This document shows, piece by piece, positions 12,122 through 21,034 of a DNA stretch of 37,290 nucleotides. Made by a program: the position numbers and the translations under genes. Position 1 is the first letter of the stretch. The number at the start of each line of letters is the position of its first letter. The notes beneath the pieces are model-generated. The model saw nothing but the letters and a program-made list of their open reading frames with translations, did not search any database and was not told the DNA's origin. The DNA comes from Blastocatellia bacterium (lineage in GTDB: Bacteria; Acidobacteriota; Blastocatellia; HR10). Where the stretch lies: the NCBI GenBank assembly GCA_035573895.1, contig DATLZR010000099.1, positions 1 to 37,290 of the forward strand, written 5' to 3'.

Positions 12122-14050
12122 GTGAACGGTGCTTGTGCCAACGGGGCGAGCGCAGCTCCGAGGGTTCTGGTTACCCGTGCGCATGGGCAAGCGGAGGAAT
12201 TCGGAGCAGCCCTTCGTCGGTTCGGACTCGAGCCGATTTTTTTACCGACGATCGAGGTCACCGAGCCGGAGTCGTGGGAGGCGTGCGATCGTGCCATCGC
12301 CGAGTTGGCCGACTACACCGATCTGATTTTCACCAGTGCCAACGGAGTGCGCTTTTTCCTCGATCGCTGCCAGCGCTTTCTCGATGTGACTCTGCTCGCC
12401 GGCAAGACCTTTCACGCCGTCGGGATCAAGACACAAAGGGCCATCCAATCATACGGGTTCACCGTCAGTGCACTACCGGATCGGGCCACTGCTCGAGACC
12501 TGGCGGAGCGAATCGCCGCTCATCCGCAGTCGGTGGAGAAACGATTCCTTTTTCCTCACGGGGACCTGAGCGATGAGGCATGGGTTCACGAGCTGATCGC
12601 TCGTGGGGTGAGGATTGATCCCGTCGTCGTCTACCGAACGGTGAAGGCAAATGTCACCCCCGAACAGAGGGAAGCCGTCCGACGGATGCTCTATCGGGGA
12701 GAAATCGCGGTGGTGAGTTTTTTCAGCCCGTCGGCGGTGAGACATTTTCTCGATCTGTTTCCGGATTTTCTCCAGCGGGCAACGGCCCATATAGCCGTCA
12801 TCGGAGAAACGACGGCGCGAGCCTGCCAGGCGGCGGGCCTGACGGTCACGATCCGCGCGGGAGAGACCCGCGACGAGGCCACCGCTGAAGCCCTCGCGCG
12901 ATCCATCCGGGAAGCTCTCACCATTGCTCAGCCCATCGTCCGGGCGGAGCAGAACCCGGGACCCCGGAACGATCTTTTCCTTCGCGCCTGCCGCCGGGAG
13001 CCCACCGAACGCACCCCCATCTGGCTCATGCGCCAGGCCGGTCGGTATCTGCCGGAATATCGGGCAATCCGACAAAAGTACGATTTTCTCACCATGTGCC
13101 GGACGCCGGAGATCGCGGTCGAGGTCACGTTGCAACCCGTTGCGCGGTTTGGCGTGGATGCAGCCATCCTTTTTTCCGACATTCTCCTGGTGGTGGAAGC
13201 GATGGGGCTCACGCTGACCATCGAGGAGGATCATGGGCCGCGCATCGAGACGCCCCTTCGCAGCGCGACCGATATCGCGGCGCTCGTCGCTGCCGATCCA
13301 TCGGAAAAATTGGGCTACGTCCTCGAGGCGATTCGTCTGACCAGGCGCGCACTCGATGGCCGCGTCCCCCTCATCGGATTCGCCGGTGCGCCCTGGACGC
13401 TCCTGGCCTATATGCTCGAGGGGAGCGGGACGAAAGATTTCCTTCGAGCCCGAACGTTTCTCTACTCGGAACCGCGACTGGCTCAGGCGGCGCTTGAGAA
13501 GATTGCTCATACGGTAGCGAATTTTCTGCTCGCTCAGATTGAAGCGGGGGCCGATGCCGTGCAACTGTTCGATACATGGGCCGGAATGCTGGCCTACGAT
13601 CAATGGCGCGAGTTCGCCTGCGCGGCCAATCGTCAGGTCATCGAGAGCATCAAGGCGGTGGTGGGCGAGCGCGTCCCGGTGATCCTCTTTTCCAAAGGAA
13701 CGGGAGCGTGGATCGAGGAGATGCTCGACACGGGCTGTGACGTCGTGAGCCTCGATTGGACGGTGGATCTCGGTTGGGCTCGTGCCCGCGTGCGAGACCG
13801 AGCAGCCCTGCAAGGGAATCTCGACCCGGTGATTCTCTTGGCCCCGCCGGAGCGGGTGCAGGAAGAGGCGCGGAAGGTCCTCACTCGATTTGGGCCGGGA
13901 CATGGCCACATCTTCAATCTCGGTCATGGGGTTTTGCCTTCGACCCCGCTGGAGAATGTGGGCGTGCTGGTGGAAACCGTCAAGAGTGAAAGCCCGAAGT
14001 ATCACGGCTCCGAGTGTCGCCCCGAGCGCGCGAGCGCCGACAGGGTGTGA
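12122..14050 (+). CDS. hemDE: Fused uroporphyrinogen-III synthase / uroporphyrinogen decarboxylase
   Basis: A single uninterrupted frame of 642 residues. Residues about 14-268 are HemD, which closes hydroxymethylbilane to uroporphyrinogen III: RVLVTRAHGQ at the start, DLIFTSANGVRFFL, FSPSAVRHFL and IAVIGETTARACQAAGL. After a short linker (about 269-283), residues about 284-625 are HemE, which decarboxylates uroporphyrinogen III to coproporphyrinogen III: signature PIWLMRQAGRYLPEYR, FSDILLVVEAMGL with the conserved Asp near 353, GFAGAPWTLLAYMLEG, and FNLGHGVLPSTP. The chosen start is GTG 12122 with GGGAGG upstream; an in-frame TTG at 12041 lies upstream of the predicted promoter. It leads the heme operon. 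The fusion would join two consecutive steps in one chain. Confidence 0.93.
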   Translation: MNGACANGASAAPRVLVTRAHGQAEEFGAALRRFGLEPIFLPTIEVTEPESWEACDRAIAELADYTDLIFTSANGVRFFLDRCQRFLDVTLLAGKTFHAVGIKTQRAIQSYGFTVSALPDRATARDLAERIAAHPQSVEKRFLFPHGDLSDEAWVHELIARGVRIDPVVVYRTVKANVTPEQREAVRRMLYRGEIAVVSFFSPSAVRHFLDLFPDFLQRATAHIAVIGETTARACQAAGLTVTIRAGETRDEATAEALARSIREALTIAQPIVRAEQNPGPRNDLFLRACRREPTERTPIWLMRQAGRYLPEYRAIRQKYDFLTMCRTPEIAVEVTLQPVARFGVDAAILFSDILLVVEAMGLTLTIEEDHGPRIETPLRSATDIAALVAADPSEKLGYVLEAIRLTRRALDGRVPLIGFAGAPWTLLAYMLEGSGTKDFLRARTFLYSEPRLAQAALEKIAHTVANFLLAQIEAGADAVQLFDTWAGMLAYDQWREFACAANRQVIESIKAVVGERVPVILFSKGTGAWIEEMLDTGCDVVSLDWTVDLGWARARVRDRAALQGNLDPVILLAPPERVQEEARKVLTRFGPGHGHIFNLGHGVLPSTPLENVGVLVETVKSESPKYHGSECRPERASADRV

Positions 14051-14055
14051 AAAGA

Positions 14056-14076
14056 GTCTCCGTCGGCGACGGAGAC
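14056..14076 (+). other. Perfect hairpin between hemDE and hemN
   Basis: GTCTCCGTC, GGC loop, GACGGAGAC: a 9-bp perfect stem 5 bp after the hemDE stop. It has no U-tract and the same-strand operon continues, so transcript processing or stability control is more likely than full termination. Confidence 0.45.
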
Positions 14077-14123
14077 GGAGGTTGCTGAGCCCGGCATCCG
14101 GGCCATGAGCAGGAGAAAACGAT

Positions 14124-15512
14124 ATGAGCGCCGTTGAAACGGTTGACCTCGAGATGCTGAAAAAATATAACCGGCCGGGGCCGCGATACACGAGTTATCC
14201 TCCGGCTCCCGCCTTCACCTCCGCCTTCGGGCCTGACGACTTCCGTCGAGCGCTCGAAGAAAACAACGCCTCGGGATCAACGGCGGATCTCTCGCTCTAT
14301 TTCCACATCCCGTTTTGCGACACGCTCTGCTACTTCTGCGGCTGTACCATGCTGGTGACGCATCGCCCGGAAACGATTCGCCGCTATCTCGATCACATCA
14401 AGCGAGAGATCGAGATGGTTCGCGCCTTCATCGCTCCCGGTCGTCGGGTGACACAACTGCACTGGGGTGGGGGGACGCCCTCCTACCTCTCGCCGGATGA
14501 GATCCGGGAGCTGGCCGGATTTATCAACGACCGATTCGAATTCGTCGAGGATGCAGAAATCGGCGTCGAGATTGATCCCCGGGGACTGACCTACGACCAC
14601 ATGAAGGCGTTCCGGGAGATGGGGTTCAATCGCATCAGTATGGGCGTGCAGGATTTCGATCCTCGCGTGCAGGCGGCCGTCAACCGAATCCAGCCGGAAG
14701 AGATCACCTGTCGAGCGATCGAGTGGTCGCGGGCGCTCGGGTTTGTGAGCATCAATCTCGATTTCATCTACGGGCTGCCCTTTCAAACGCTGCAGTCGTT
14801 TGAGCGCACCATCGAGAAGATCATCGCGCTTTCGCCCGACCGCATCGCTGTGTTCAATTTCGCCTACGTCCCCTGGCTCAAGCCCCATCAGCGCCTCATC
14901 AAGAAGGAGGATTTACCTGCGCCGGAAGTGAAGCTCCAGATTCTCAAAATGACAATTGAGCGGCTGACCGAAGCGGGCTACGTCTACATCGGCATGGATC
15001 ATTTCGCCAAACCCGACGATGAGCTGGCCGTGGCGCAGCGGGAGAAGACGCTCTATCGCAATTTCCAGGGATATTCGACGCGGGCCGGGGCCGATCTTTA
15101 TGCCTTCGGCATGTCAGCCATCAGCCAGTTCCAGAACATCTACGCTCAGAACCTCAAGGAGCTGAAGGAATACTACGCCCGCCTCGATGCGGGGCAATTC
15201 GCCACGGCCGTTGGCTATCGGATGACTGAAGATGACATCATCCGTCGCTACGTCATCATGCGGCTCATGTGCGATATGGAGCTGACGAAGATCGAAGTGG
15301 AGAATCGCTTCGGCATCATCTTCGACGACTACTTTGCTGATGCGCTGGAAAAGCTGGAGGAATTCGTCGAGGATGGCCTCGTCGAGGTGACCACGGATCG
15401 CATCGTTGTTCACCGGATGGGGCGACTCGTCATTCGCAACATTGCCATGTGTTTCGATGCTTATCTGGAGAAGATGATGAGGGAACGGCCCATCTTCTCC
15501 CAGACCGTTTGA
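14124..15512 (+). CDS. hemN: Oxygen-independent coproporphyrinogen III oxidase (radical SAM)
   Basis: 462 residues. HemN converts coproporphyrinogen III to protoporphyrinogen IX using S-adenosylmethionine and a 4Fe-4S cluster, without oxygen. The N-terminus PGPRYTSYPPAPAF is the HemN hallmark that separates it from HemW. The cluster motif is C65xxxC69xxC72 in HIPFCDTLCYFCGC, followed by WGGGTPSYL, IGVEIDPRG and ISMGVQDFDPRVQAAVNR. The C-terminal HemN domain is complete. AGGAG lies 9-13 bp before ATG 14124. It is the second gene of the heme operon. Confidence 0.96.
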   Translation: MSAVETVDLEMLKKYNRPGPRYTSYPPAPAFTSAFGPDDFRRALEENNASGSTADLSLYFHIPFCDTLCYFCGCTMLVTHRPETIRRYLDHIKREIEMVRAFIAPGRRVTQLHWGGGTPSYLSPDEIRELAGFINDRFEFVEDAEIGVEIDPRGLTYDHMKAFREMGFNRISMGVQDFDPRVQAAVNRIQPEEITCRAIEWSRALGFVSINLDFIYGLPFQTLQSFERTIEKIIALSPDRIAVFNFAYVPWLKPHQRLIKKEDLPAPEVKLQILKMTIERLTEAGYVYIGMDHFAKPDDELAVAQREKTLYRNFQGYSTRAGADLYAFGMSAISQFQNIYAQNLKELKEYYARLDAGQFATAVGYRMTEDDIIRRYVIMRLMCDMELTKIEVENRFGIIFDDYFADALEKLEEFVEDGLVEVTTDRIVVHRMGRLVIRNIAMCFDAYLEKMMRERPIFSQTV

Positions 15513-15597
15513 TCTCATGGAGATGTTCCCGCTGGCGACCGTGCGCCGTGGAAACGCTGGCGCCTCAGAAGGCGGTGAGAATACTTTCTGACTCACG

Positions 15598-16605
15598 ATG
15601 CCTCCGAACGCGGTCATTTTGCTCAATCTGGGGGGGCCGGATACACTGTCGGCGGTGCAGCCCTTTCTCGTGAATCTCTTCTCCGACCCGGACATCTTCC
15701 GCCTTCCTCTGGGAACGGTCGTGCAAAAGCCGCTGGCCCGAATCATTGCTCGGTGGCGAGCCCCGCATGTCGCCGAGCACTATCGAAGAATCGGAGGCGG
15801 CTCGCCGATCCTGGCTCACACGCGGGCGCAGGCACAGAGATTGGCCGAGAAGCTCGCCCCTGTTCTCGATGCTGCCGTCTACGTCGGCATGAGGTACTGG
15901 CATCCTTTTATCCGGGAGGCGATTGATCAGGCCGTGCAGGAGGGGGCTCGCCGACTCATCCTGCTACCACTCTATCCCCAGTTTTCCTTCACCACCACGG
16001 GTTCGAGCCTGCGTGAGGTCGAGCGACTCATCGAGGAGAAACGCCTGACTTCCATCGAGCGCGTGACGATACGGAGTTATCCGGATCATCCGCTCTATGT
16101 CCAGGCGGTGGGTGAGCGCATTGTGGAAGCGCTGCGCGAGTTTAGCGATGACGAACTGATGCGCTGGGGTCTAATTTTCAGCGCTCACGGTGTGCCCGTT
16201 CGGTTCATCACCGATGGCGATCCGTATCTCGCGGAGACGCAACGATCGGTGGCAGCGGTGCTCGATCATCTGCGGCATCGGCCAGAGGTTGCCCTGGCGG
16301 TGAGCCGCGCTCAGACCATTCTTTCTTTCCAGAGCAAGGTAGGTCCGCTGAAATGGCTGGAACCCACGACGGTGGACGCCGTGAAGCGCCTCGCCGAGGA
16401 GGGTATTGAGAACCTTGTCGTCGTTCCCATCAGTTTTGTCTCGGATCACGTTGAAACGCTTTATGAGCTGGACATCGAAGTGAGAGAAATCGCGCATCGC
16501 TTCGGGATCAAAAAGTTCGTCCTCGTGCGGGCGCTCAACGACTCCGACACCTTCGCCGAAGCGCTCAAGGCACTTGTTCTCGAAGCCATCAGCCATGATG
16601 CCTGA
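15598..16605 (+). CDS. hemH: Ferrochelatase
   Basis: 335 residues. Ferrochelatase inserts Fe2+ into protoporphyrin IX. Seen: LLNLGGPDTLSAVQPFLVNLF at the N-terminus, GGGSPI, MRYWHPFI, LPLYPQFSFTTTGSS, metal-site His197 in FSAHGVP, and His284/Glu286 in SDHVETLYELD. The start is ATG 15598; the ribosome site is weak. The 3' end overlaps the start of the protoporphyrinogen oxidase gene by 11 bp, suggesting coupled translation. Confidence 0.96.
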   Translation: MPPNAVILLNLGGPDTLSAVQPFLVNLFSDPDIFRLPLGTVVQKPLARIIARWRAPHVAEHYRRIGGGSPILAHTRAQAQRLAEKLAPVLDAAVYVGMRYWHPFIREAIDQAVQEGARRLILLPLYPQFSFTTTGSSLREVERLIEEKRLTSIERVTIRSYPDHPLYVQAVGERIVEALREFSDDELMRWGLIFSAHGVPVRFITDGDPYLAETQRSVAAVLDHLRHRPEVALAVSRAQTILSFQSKVGPLKWLEPTTVDAVKRLAEEGIENLVVVPISFVSDHVETLYELDIEVREIAHRFGIKKFVLVRALNDSDTFAEALKALVLEAISHDA

Positions 16606-17971
16606 AGTGGTCATCATCGGTGCCGGCATTTCCGGTCTCACGGTGGGATTTTTCTTGAAGAAGGCGGGATGGGCCCCGCTCATTCTGGAAGCTGACGCCG
16701 AGGTGGGCGGGACGATGAAGAGCCGTCTCATTGACGGGTTCCTCGTAGAATACGGCCCCAATAGCGCCCTCGAAACGACTCCATTATTTCGCCAGCTCTT
16801 CGAGGAAACGGGAATCAGTAGCGAGGTCACTTACGCAAATCCTGCGGCGTCGCGCCGGTATATTCTCCGCGACGGTCGGCTTCATCCCCTCCCGCTTCAT
16901 CCGCTGGCGTTTCTCCGCAGCTCCCTCTGGAGCTTTCGAGGAAAGGTCCGGGTTCTCATGGAACCCTTTCAGCCCCGGGGTCAGGTCGAGGAATCGGTGG
17001 CTCAGTTTGTCCGTCGGCGGCTCGGGCAGGAATTGCTCGACTACGCGATCAACCCATTTGTCGCCGGAGTCTATGCCGGCGATCCCGAGCAGCTCAGCAT
17101 TCGCTACGCTTTTCCCAAGGTATTCGCCCTCGAAGAAAAGTACGGGGGATTGATTCTCGGTGCTCTCCGTGGTCGAAAGGAACGCGCCCGGCGCGACGAG
17201 ACGGCCAAAGTGTCGGCAGCGATGTTTTCCTTCCGTCAGGGAATGGGCACCTTGCCGCGCGCGCTGGCGTCGTATTTGAGCGGGACGATTCGGTTGAAAA
17301 CAACGGCTCGGGCGATCTCTTTCTCCGAGGGGAGGTTTCTCGTTGCTGCCGAGTGTGAGGGGAAGGCGGAGACGATCCCGGCGGACATTCTCGTCGTCTC
17401 CACTCCGGCTTACCGAGCAGCGGAACTGGTCCGAGGTCTCTCGGAATCACTTGCAGAAACACTCGCCCGAATCCCCTATCCTCCGGTGGCGGAAGTCGTC
17501 TTCGGGTATCGCCAGGAGCAGATGGGAATTCCCCTTGATGGGTTCGGTTTCCTGGTGCCGGAAAAGGAACGACGACGTGTTCTGGGAACAATCTGGAACT
17601 CGGCCATTTTCCCGAATCGTGCTCCGTCAGGATATGTGGAACTGACCACCTTTGTCGGCGGTGCTCGCTCGCCTGAACTCGTCGGCGTGAGTGATCGGGA
17701 ATTGATCGAGATCGTCGCCGGGGAACTGGCCGAGATTATGAAGATTTCCGGCCGACCCGACTTCGTCTACATCACCCGATGGGACCGGGCAATTCCCCAG
17801 TACACGCTGGGCTACGGCCGGGTTCTGGAAGCCCTTGAGGGAGCGGAACGGTCCTACCCCGGGCTCTATTTTGTGGCGAATTATCGGGGGGGGATTGCCG
17901 TGGGCGATTGCGTTCGCAGCGCCCGTGCAACGGCCGAACGAATCGAGCGCGGCCTTGCAGGAAAGACTTGA
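16595..17971 (+). CDS. hemY: Protoporphyrinogen/coproporphyrinogen oxidase, FAD type
   Basis: 459 residues from the first of two adjacent ATG codons (16595, 16598). FAD-dependent enzyme that oxidises protoporphyrinogen IX to protoporphyrin IX with O2. The dinucleotide fold is VVIIGAGISGLTVGFFLKKAG, followed by the acidic ILEADAEVGGTMKS. GFLVEYGPNSA, PFVAGVYAGDP and the C-terminal FVANYRGGIAVGDCVRSA are family motifs. It overlaps hemH and is the last gene of the heme operon. Because HemN is present, the protoporphyrin branch is favoured over the coproporphyrin branch, but the substrate is not proven by sequence. Confidence 0.92.
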   Translation: MMPEVVIIGAGISGLTVGFFLKKAGWAPLILEADAEVGGTMKSRLIDGFLVEYGPNSALETTPLFRQLFEETGISSEVTYANPAASRRYILRDGRLHPLPLHPLAFLRSSLWSFRGKVRVLMEPFQPRGQVEESVAQFVRRRLGQELLDYAINPFVAGVYAGDPEQLSIRYAFPKVFALEEKYGGLILGALRGRKERARRDETAKVSAAMFSFRQGMGTLPRALASYLSGTIRLKTTARAISFSEGRFLVAAECEGKAETIPADILVVSTPAYRAAELVRGLSESLAETLARIPYPPVAEVVFGYRQEQMGIPLDGFGFLVPEKERRRVLGTIWNSAIFPNRAPSGYVELTTFVGGARSPELVGVSDRELIEIVAGELAEIMKISGRPDFVYITRWDRAIPQYTLGYGRVLEALEGAERSYPGLYFVANYRGGIAVGDCVRSARATAERIERGLAGKT

Positions 17972-17998
17972 CGCCGGCGGAAGCTCCGGGTGTATAAT
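17968..17998 (+). promoter_or_regulatory. Predicted promoter of the small secreted protein gene
   Basis: Consensus -10 TATAAT (17993-17998), with TTGACG at 17968-17973 and a rather long 19-bp spacer. It lies right at the end of hemY and would give a leader of about 108 nt. Confidence 0.45.
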
Positions 17999-18112
17999 GA
18001 AGCCGCTCCGTATGGGGCGCAACTTCTCGAGACATCGAACAAAGCTTATGACTCGTTTTCCCGGTCCGTCAATCGGACCCTAAAACCCAATCCTGCGTGA
18101 AGGAGGGAGGTT

Positions 18113-18457
18113 ATGAAGAAGGTCCTTGCGATTGCGACGCTCTGTCTCTTGATGGCGGGTGTGGTCGCGGCAGCCCAGCAGCAGGAGAAAACTGCCCCGA
18201 AACCCGCCCTGAAGACGCATACGGGTGAGGTCGTCTCCGTTGATACGACGAAGAACGAGATCGTCATCAAGCAGCGAACCGGAAAGGAGATGACCTGTCC
18301 CCTGGCTGCTGATGTCAAGATCACCAAAGCGCGAAAACAAATCTCGCTCGCCGACGTCAAGCCGGGGGATCGCGTCACCTGCCGCTGCGATGAATCGAGC
18401 GGCAAGTGCAGCATCAAGTCCATCAGCGTGCGAGCGGCAGCAGAGACAAAGTCCTAG
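18113..18457 (+). CDS. Small secreted Cys-containing beta-barrel-like protein
   Basis: 114 residues from ATG 18113 with an AAGGAGGGAGG ribosome site. A signal peptide is clear (MKKVLAIATLCLLMAGVVAA, cleavage near AAA-QQ). The rest has THTGEVVSVDTTKNEIVIKQ and ISLADVKPGDRVTC, the pattern of small OB/SH3-like periplasmic domains such as DUF5666-type proteins. Four cysteines are present, at 11 (in the signal peptide), 62, 90, 92 and 99 counting five in all; the mature part keeps 62, 90, 92 and 99, with a CxC pair. Metal binding or a disulfide is possible. It follows the heme operon but has its own promoter and terminator-like hairpins, so a heme link is not established. Confidence 0.8.
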   Translation: MKKVLAIATLCLLMAGVVAAAQQQEKTAPKPALKTHTGEVVSVDTTKNEIVIKQRTGKEMTCPLAADVKITKARKQISLADVKPGDRVTCRCDESSGKCSIKSISVRAAAETKS

Positions 18458-18469
18458 CTAGAGATTTCC

Positions 18470-18527
18470 ACCCGCTGAGGCGGGTCAGCATCTAGAGGGA
18501 GCGAAAGCACGCGGATGCTTCGCTCCC
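18470..18527 (+). terminator. Two hairpins after the small secreted protein gene
   Basis: ACCCGC/GCGGGT with a TGAG loop (18470-18485), then GGGAGCGAAAGCA (18497-18509) pairing with TGCTTCGCTCCC (18516-18527) with one bulged A and a 6-base loop. The second is very stable but lacks a U-tract. Confidence 0.5.
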
Positions 18528-18752
18528 CCTCGGAGCCCTGACCCCATGCCCGTTTCCCGCCGGAATCATGTAGCAGGAGGAAGGCTTTTCATTGCATCGT
18601 GCTCGGAAAGTGTTAAATGTTAAATCGGAGCGCGACTTTTCCGGTTTGCTGCCGCACGAGGGCGGGAAAGTCTGTGCCGCAAATATGGCGGGCTTCCCGG
18701 TTGAGGAACCGGCGTGAGTGGGAAAGCCTGCGCTCCCTTTTTCGGAGGCGTG

Positions 18753-20297
18753 ATGCTCTTCAAGACGCTGAGCGCAGCAACCTACGGGATTGATGCCTAT
18801 ATCGTTGAGGTTGAAGTGGACCTCTCTCCCCGTGCAGGAGATCAGTCCCAGAGCGTCTTCATCATGGTCGGATTACCCGATGCCGCCATTCGAGAGAGCC
18901 GCGAGCGCATCCGGGCAGCCATCACCAATTGCGGCTACTTTTTCCCGGTTCATCGGGTGACGGTAAATCTGGCTCCCGCCGACATCAAGAAAGAGGGATC
19001 GAGCTTTGATCTGCCCATTGCCGTCGGGATTCTCGGGGCCAACGGATATGTCGAGGGAACTGCTCTCGGTGATACGTTGCTCACGGGAGAGCTGTCTCTG
19101 GATGGTCGGGTGCGCCCGATTCGAGGAGCCTTGCCGATGGCTGTGGCGGCCCGCAGTCGAGGCATCCGGCGCATGATCTTGCCAGAAGAGAACGCCCGCG
19201 AAGCCGCCGTGGTGAGCGGCCTGGAGATCTTTCCGGTTAGGACCCTAACTGAGGTCATGGAGATCGTGACGGCGCGGTCGGTCCCTGCACCGCTTCGCCT
19301 CGATGTCAATGAACTGCTGGCCGACATCAATCAATACCCGGTGGACTTCAGCGAGGTCAAAGGCCAGCTCCATGCCAAACGGGCGCTGGAGATTGCCTGC
19401 GCCGGAGGCCATAACATTCTCATGATCGGCCCGCCAGGCAGCGGAAAAACCATGCTCGCCAAGCGCATTCCCACGATTCTGCCTCCGCTCACCTTTGAAG
19501 AAGCCCTCGAGGTGACCAAGATTCACAGCGTCATGGGTATGACCGATACCGGAGGTCTCGTCGTTCGCAGGCCTTTCCGCGCACCGCATCACACCATCAG
19601 TGATGCTGGCCTCATCGGAGGAGGAGCCATTCCTCGACCGGGAGAAGTAAGCCTCGCCCACAACGGCGTCCTCTTTCTCGATGAGCTGCCGGAATTCGAT
19701 CGCAATGTGCTGGAAGTTCTTCGTCAGCCGCTCGAGGATGGGAAGGTGACGATCTCTCGAGCCGCTCTGTCTTTGACCTTTCCGGCACGGTTCATGCTCG
19801 CGGCCGCGATGAATCCCTGTCCCTGCGGTTACTGGGGATCATCGCTTCGTTCCTGCCACTGCACGCCGCTCATGATTCAGCGATACCTGTCGAAGATCTC
19901 CGGTCCTCTTCTGGATCGCATTGACATTCACATTGAGGTTCCCACGGTTCGCTTCCGCGAGCTGGCAACCGATTTTCCCAGTGAAAGCTCGGCGGCCATC
20001 CGCGAACGCGTCGTGCGAGCCCGTCAGCGACAACTGGAACGCTTCAGCGGTGACGGCATCTATTGCAACGCGCAAATGACGCCTCGACTGATTCGCAAAT
20101 ACTGTCGCCTGGATGACGAAGGACAGCGCATTCTGGAGAATGCGATTACTCGCTTGGGATTATCCGCCCGCGCTTATGATCGTATTTTGAAAGTTGGCCG
20201 CACCATTGCTGATCTTGAAGAAAGTCAGGACATCGCGGCTCACCATATCTCGGAAGCCGTCCAGTATCGAAGCCTCGATCGGAATTACTGGACCTGA
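18753..20297 (+). CDS. comM: ComM/YifB family Mg-chelatase-like AAA+ ATPase
   Basis: 514 residues from ATG 18753, preceded by GGAGG; GTG 18750 and an upstream frame to 18714 are alternatives. ComM is a hexameric helicase promoting branch migration when single-stranded DNA is integrated during natural transformation. Seen: N-terminal Lon-S16-like domain ([38 protein letters not shown]), Walker [33 protein letters not shown], Walker [13 protein letters not shown], and zinc-finger-like NPCPCGYWG ... CHCTP. It is full length for the family. The gene stands alone; no other competence gene is in the window. Confidence 0.94.
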   Translation: MLFKTLSAATYGIDAYIVEVEVDLSPRAGDQSQSVFIMVGLPDAAIRESRERIRAAITNCGYFFPVHRVTVNLAPADIKKEGSSFDLPIAVGILGANGYVEGTALGDTLLTGELSLDGRVRPIRGALPMAVAARSRGIRRMILPEENAREAAVVSGLEIFPVRTLTEVMEIVTARSVPAPLRLDVNELLADINQYPVDFSEVKGQLHAKRALEIACAGGHNILMIGPPGSGKTMLAKRIPTILPPLTFEEALEVTKIHSVMGMTDTGGLVVRRPFRAPHHTISDAGLIGGGAIPRPGEVSLAHNGVLFLDELPEFDRNVLEVLRQPLEDGKVTISRAALSLTFPARFMLAAAMNPCPCGYWGSSLRSCHCTPLMIQRYLSKISGPLLDRIDIHIEVPTVRFRELATDFPSESSAAIRERVVRARQRQLERFSGDGIYCNAQMTPRLIRKYCRLDDEGQRILENAITRLGLSARAYDRILKVGRTIADLEESQDIAAHHISEAVQYRSLDRNYWT

Positions 20298-20750
20298 TCC
20301 CCAACGCATTTCGTGTATTGAGGGGACATCGGGGGAGGCCTCCAGGCGAGAGACGTTGACCCATCTCTGTCCTTGTTTGTTTGGCCGACGTTTTCCTCTC
20401 GTCAGAGGAGGGCCTGACCTTTCGTCGCTTGGGCCAGTGTCTCCTCCACCACTCAAGTTCGCGTGAGGGCGAGTCGCCTCCAGGTAAAGAGCTGCCCGAT
20501 CTTGGATCACCGCTGAAATCAGCTCGTCGTACCATTCTCTCCGGCACCGGCTCCAATGGCGTGCCTGTGCCCGAGGCGAAGGCAGAGCATGCTAATCGGG
20601 ACGTTTGCACGACCTCTGAAAATGAGGGCATACTGATCCCCCTGGTAGGACGAAGGCGACCCTCGGGGAACAGTGACGCCCTCCCCTTGGTCGAAGAGAT
20701 GACCCCTTGGGTTTTCTTCCCCCGTAAGTCGCCGTTCAGCTGGCGGGGAA
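20298..20750. other. Intergenic region between comM and rpsU
   Basis: About 450 bp between convergent genes. Open frames on both strands have no ribosome site or family resemblance. Weak structures only: TCCCC/GGGGA (20298-20302/20332-20336) after comM, CCCCG/CGGGG pairing (about 20720-20748) after rpsU, and a direct repeat CCCCTTGG 20 bp apart near 20685-20710. Nothing else recognised. Confidence 0.4.
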
Positions 20751-20948
20751 TTATTCCGCTTCGCGTTTTTGCCGGCGCCGACTGCGCTTACGCGCCAGAG
20801 CCGATTTCAACCGGCGCTTTTCGCCCGGCTTGAGGTAGTAGGAATGCTTCTTGATCTCTTTGATGATGTCTTCTTGTTGGACCCGGCGCTTGAAGCGCCG
20901 GAGTGCCATTTCGATTGACTCTCCTTCATTGACGACAATCAGGGCCAC
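20751..20948 (-). CDS. rpsU: 30S ribosomal protein bS21
   Basis: 65 residues: VNEGESIEMALRRFKRR, then IIKEIKKHSYYLKPGEKRR and a basic tail ALARKRSRRRQKRE, the bS21 pattern. bS21 sits near the anti-Shine-Dalgarno region of 16S rRNA and aids initiation. The start is GTG 20948, with AGGAGGTG 11 bp upstream and no in-frame ATG giving the family N-terminus. It is transcribed separately from rarA, which lies upstream on the same strand, from a promoter at 20999-21027. Confidence 0.95.
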   Translation of the reverse strand: MALIVVNEGESIEMALRRFKRRVQQEDIIKEIKKHSYYLKPGEKRRLKSALARKRSRRRQKREAE

Positions 20949-20998
20949 TCTCGTTCCAACACCTCCTATGCAAATCTCCTTCGCGAAAAAGGACTATG

Positions 20999-21027
20999 AT
21001 TCAACCGAACCGGTGACGTCTTGTCAA
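20999..21027 (-). promoter_or_regulatory. Predicted promoter of rpsU
   Basis: Minus strand: perfect -35 TTGACA (21027-21022), 17-bp spacer, -10 TTGAAT (21004-20999). Located just beyond the rarA stop, so rpsU need not depend on the upstream operon. Confidence 0.5.
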
Positions 21028-21034
21028 GCGCGGC

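Noticed and set aside
20146-20833. Two overlapping open frames between comM and rpsU
   Set aside because: Composition reads as shadow coding, with no initiation signal or family match.
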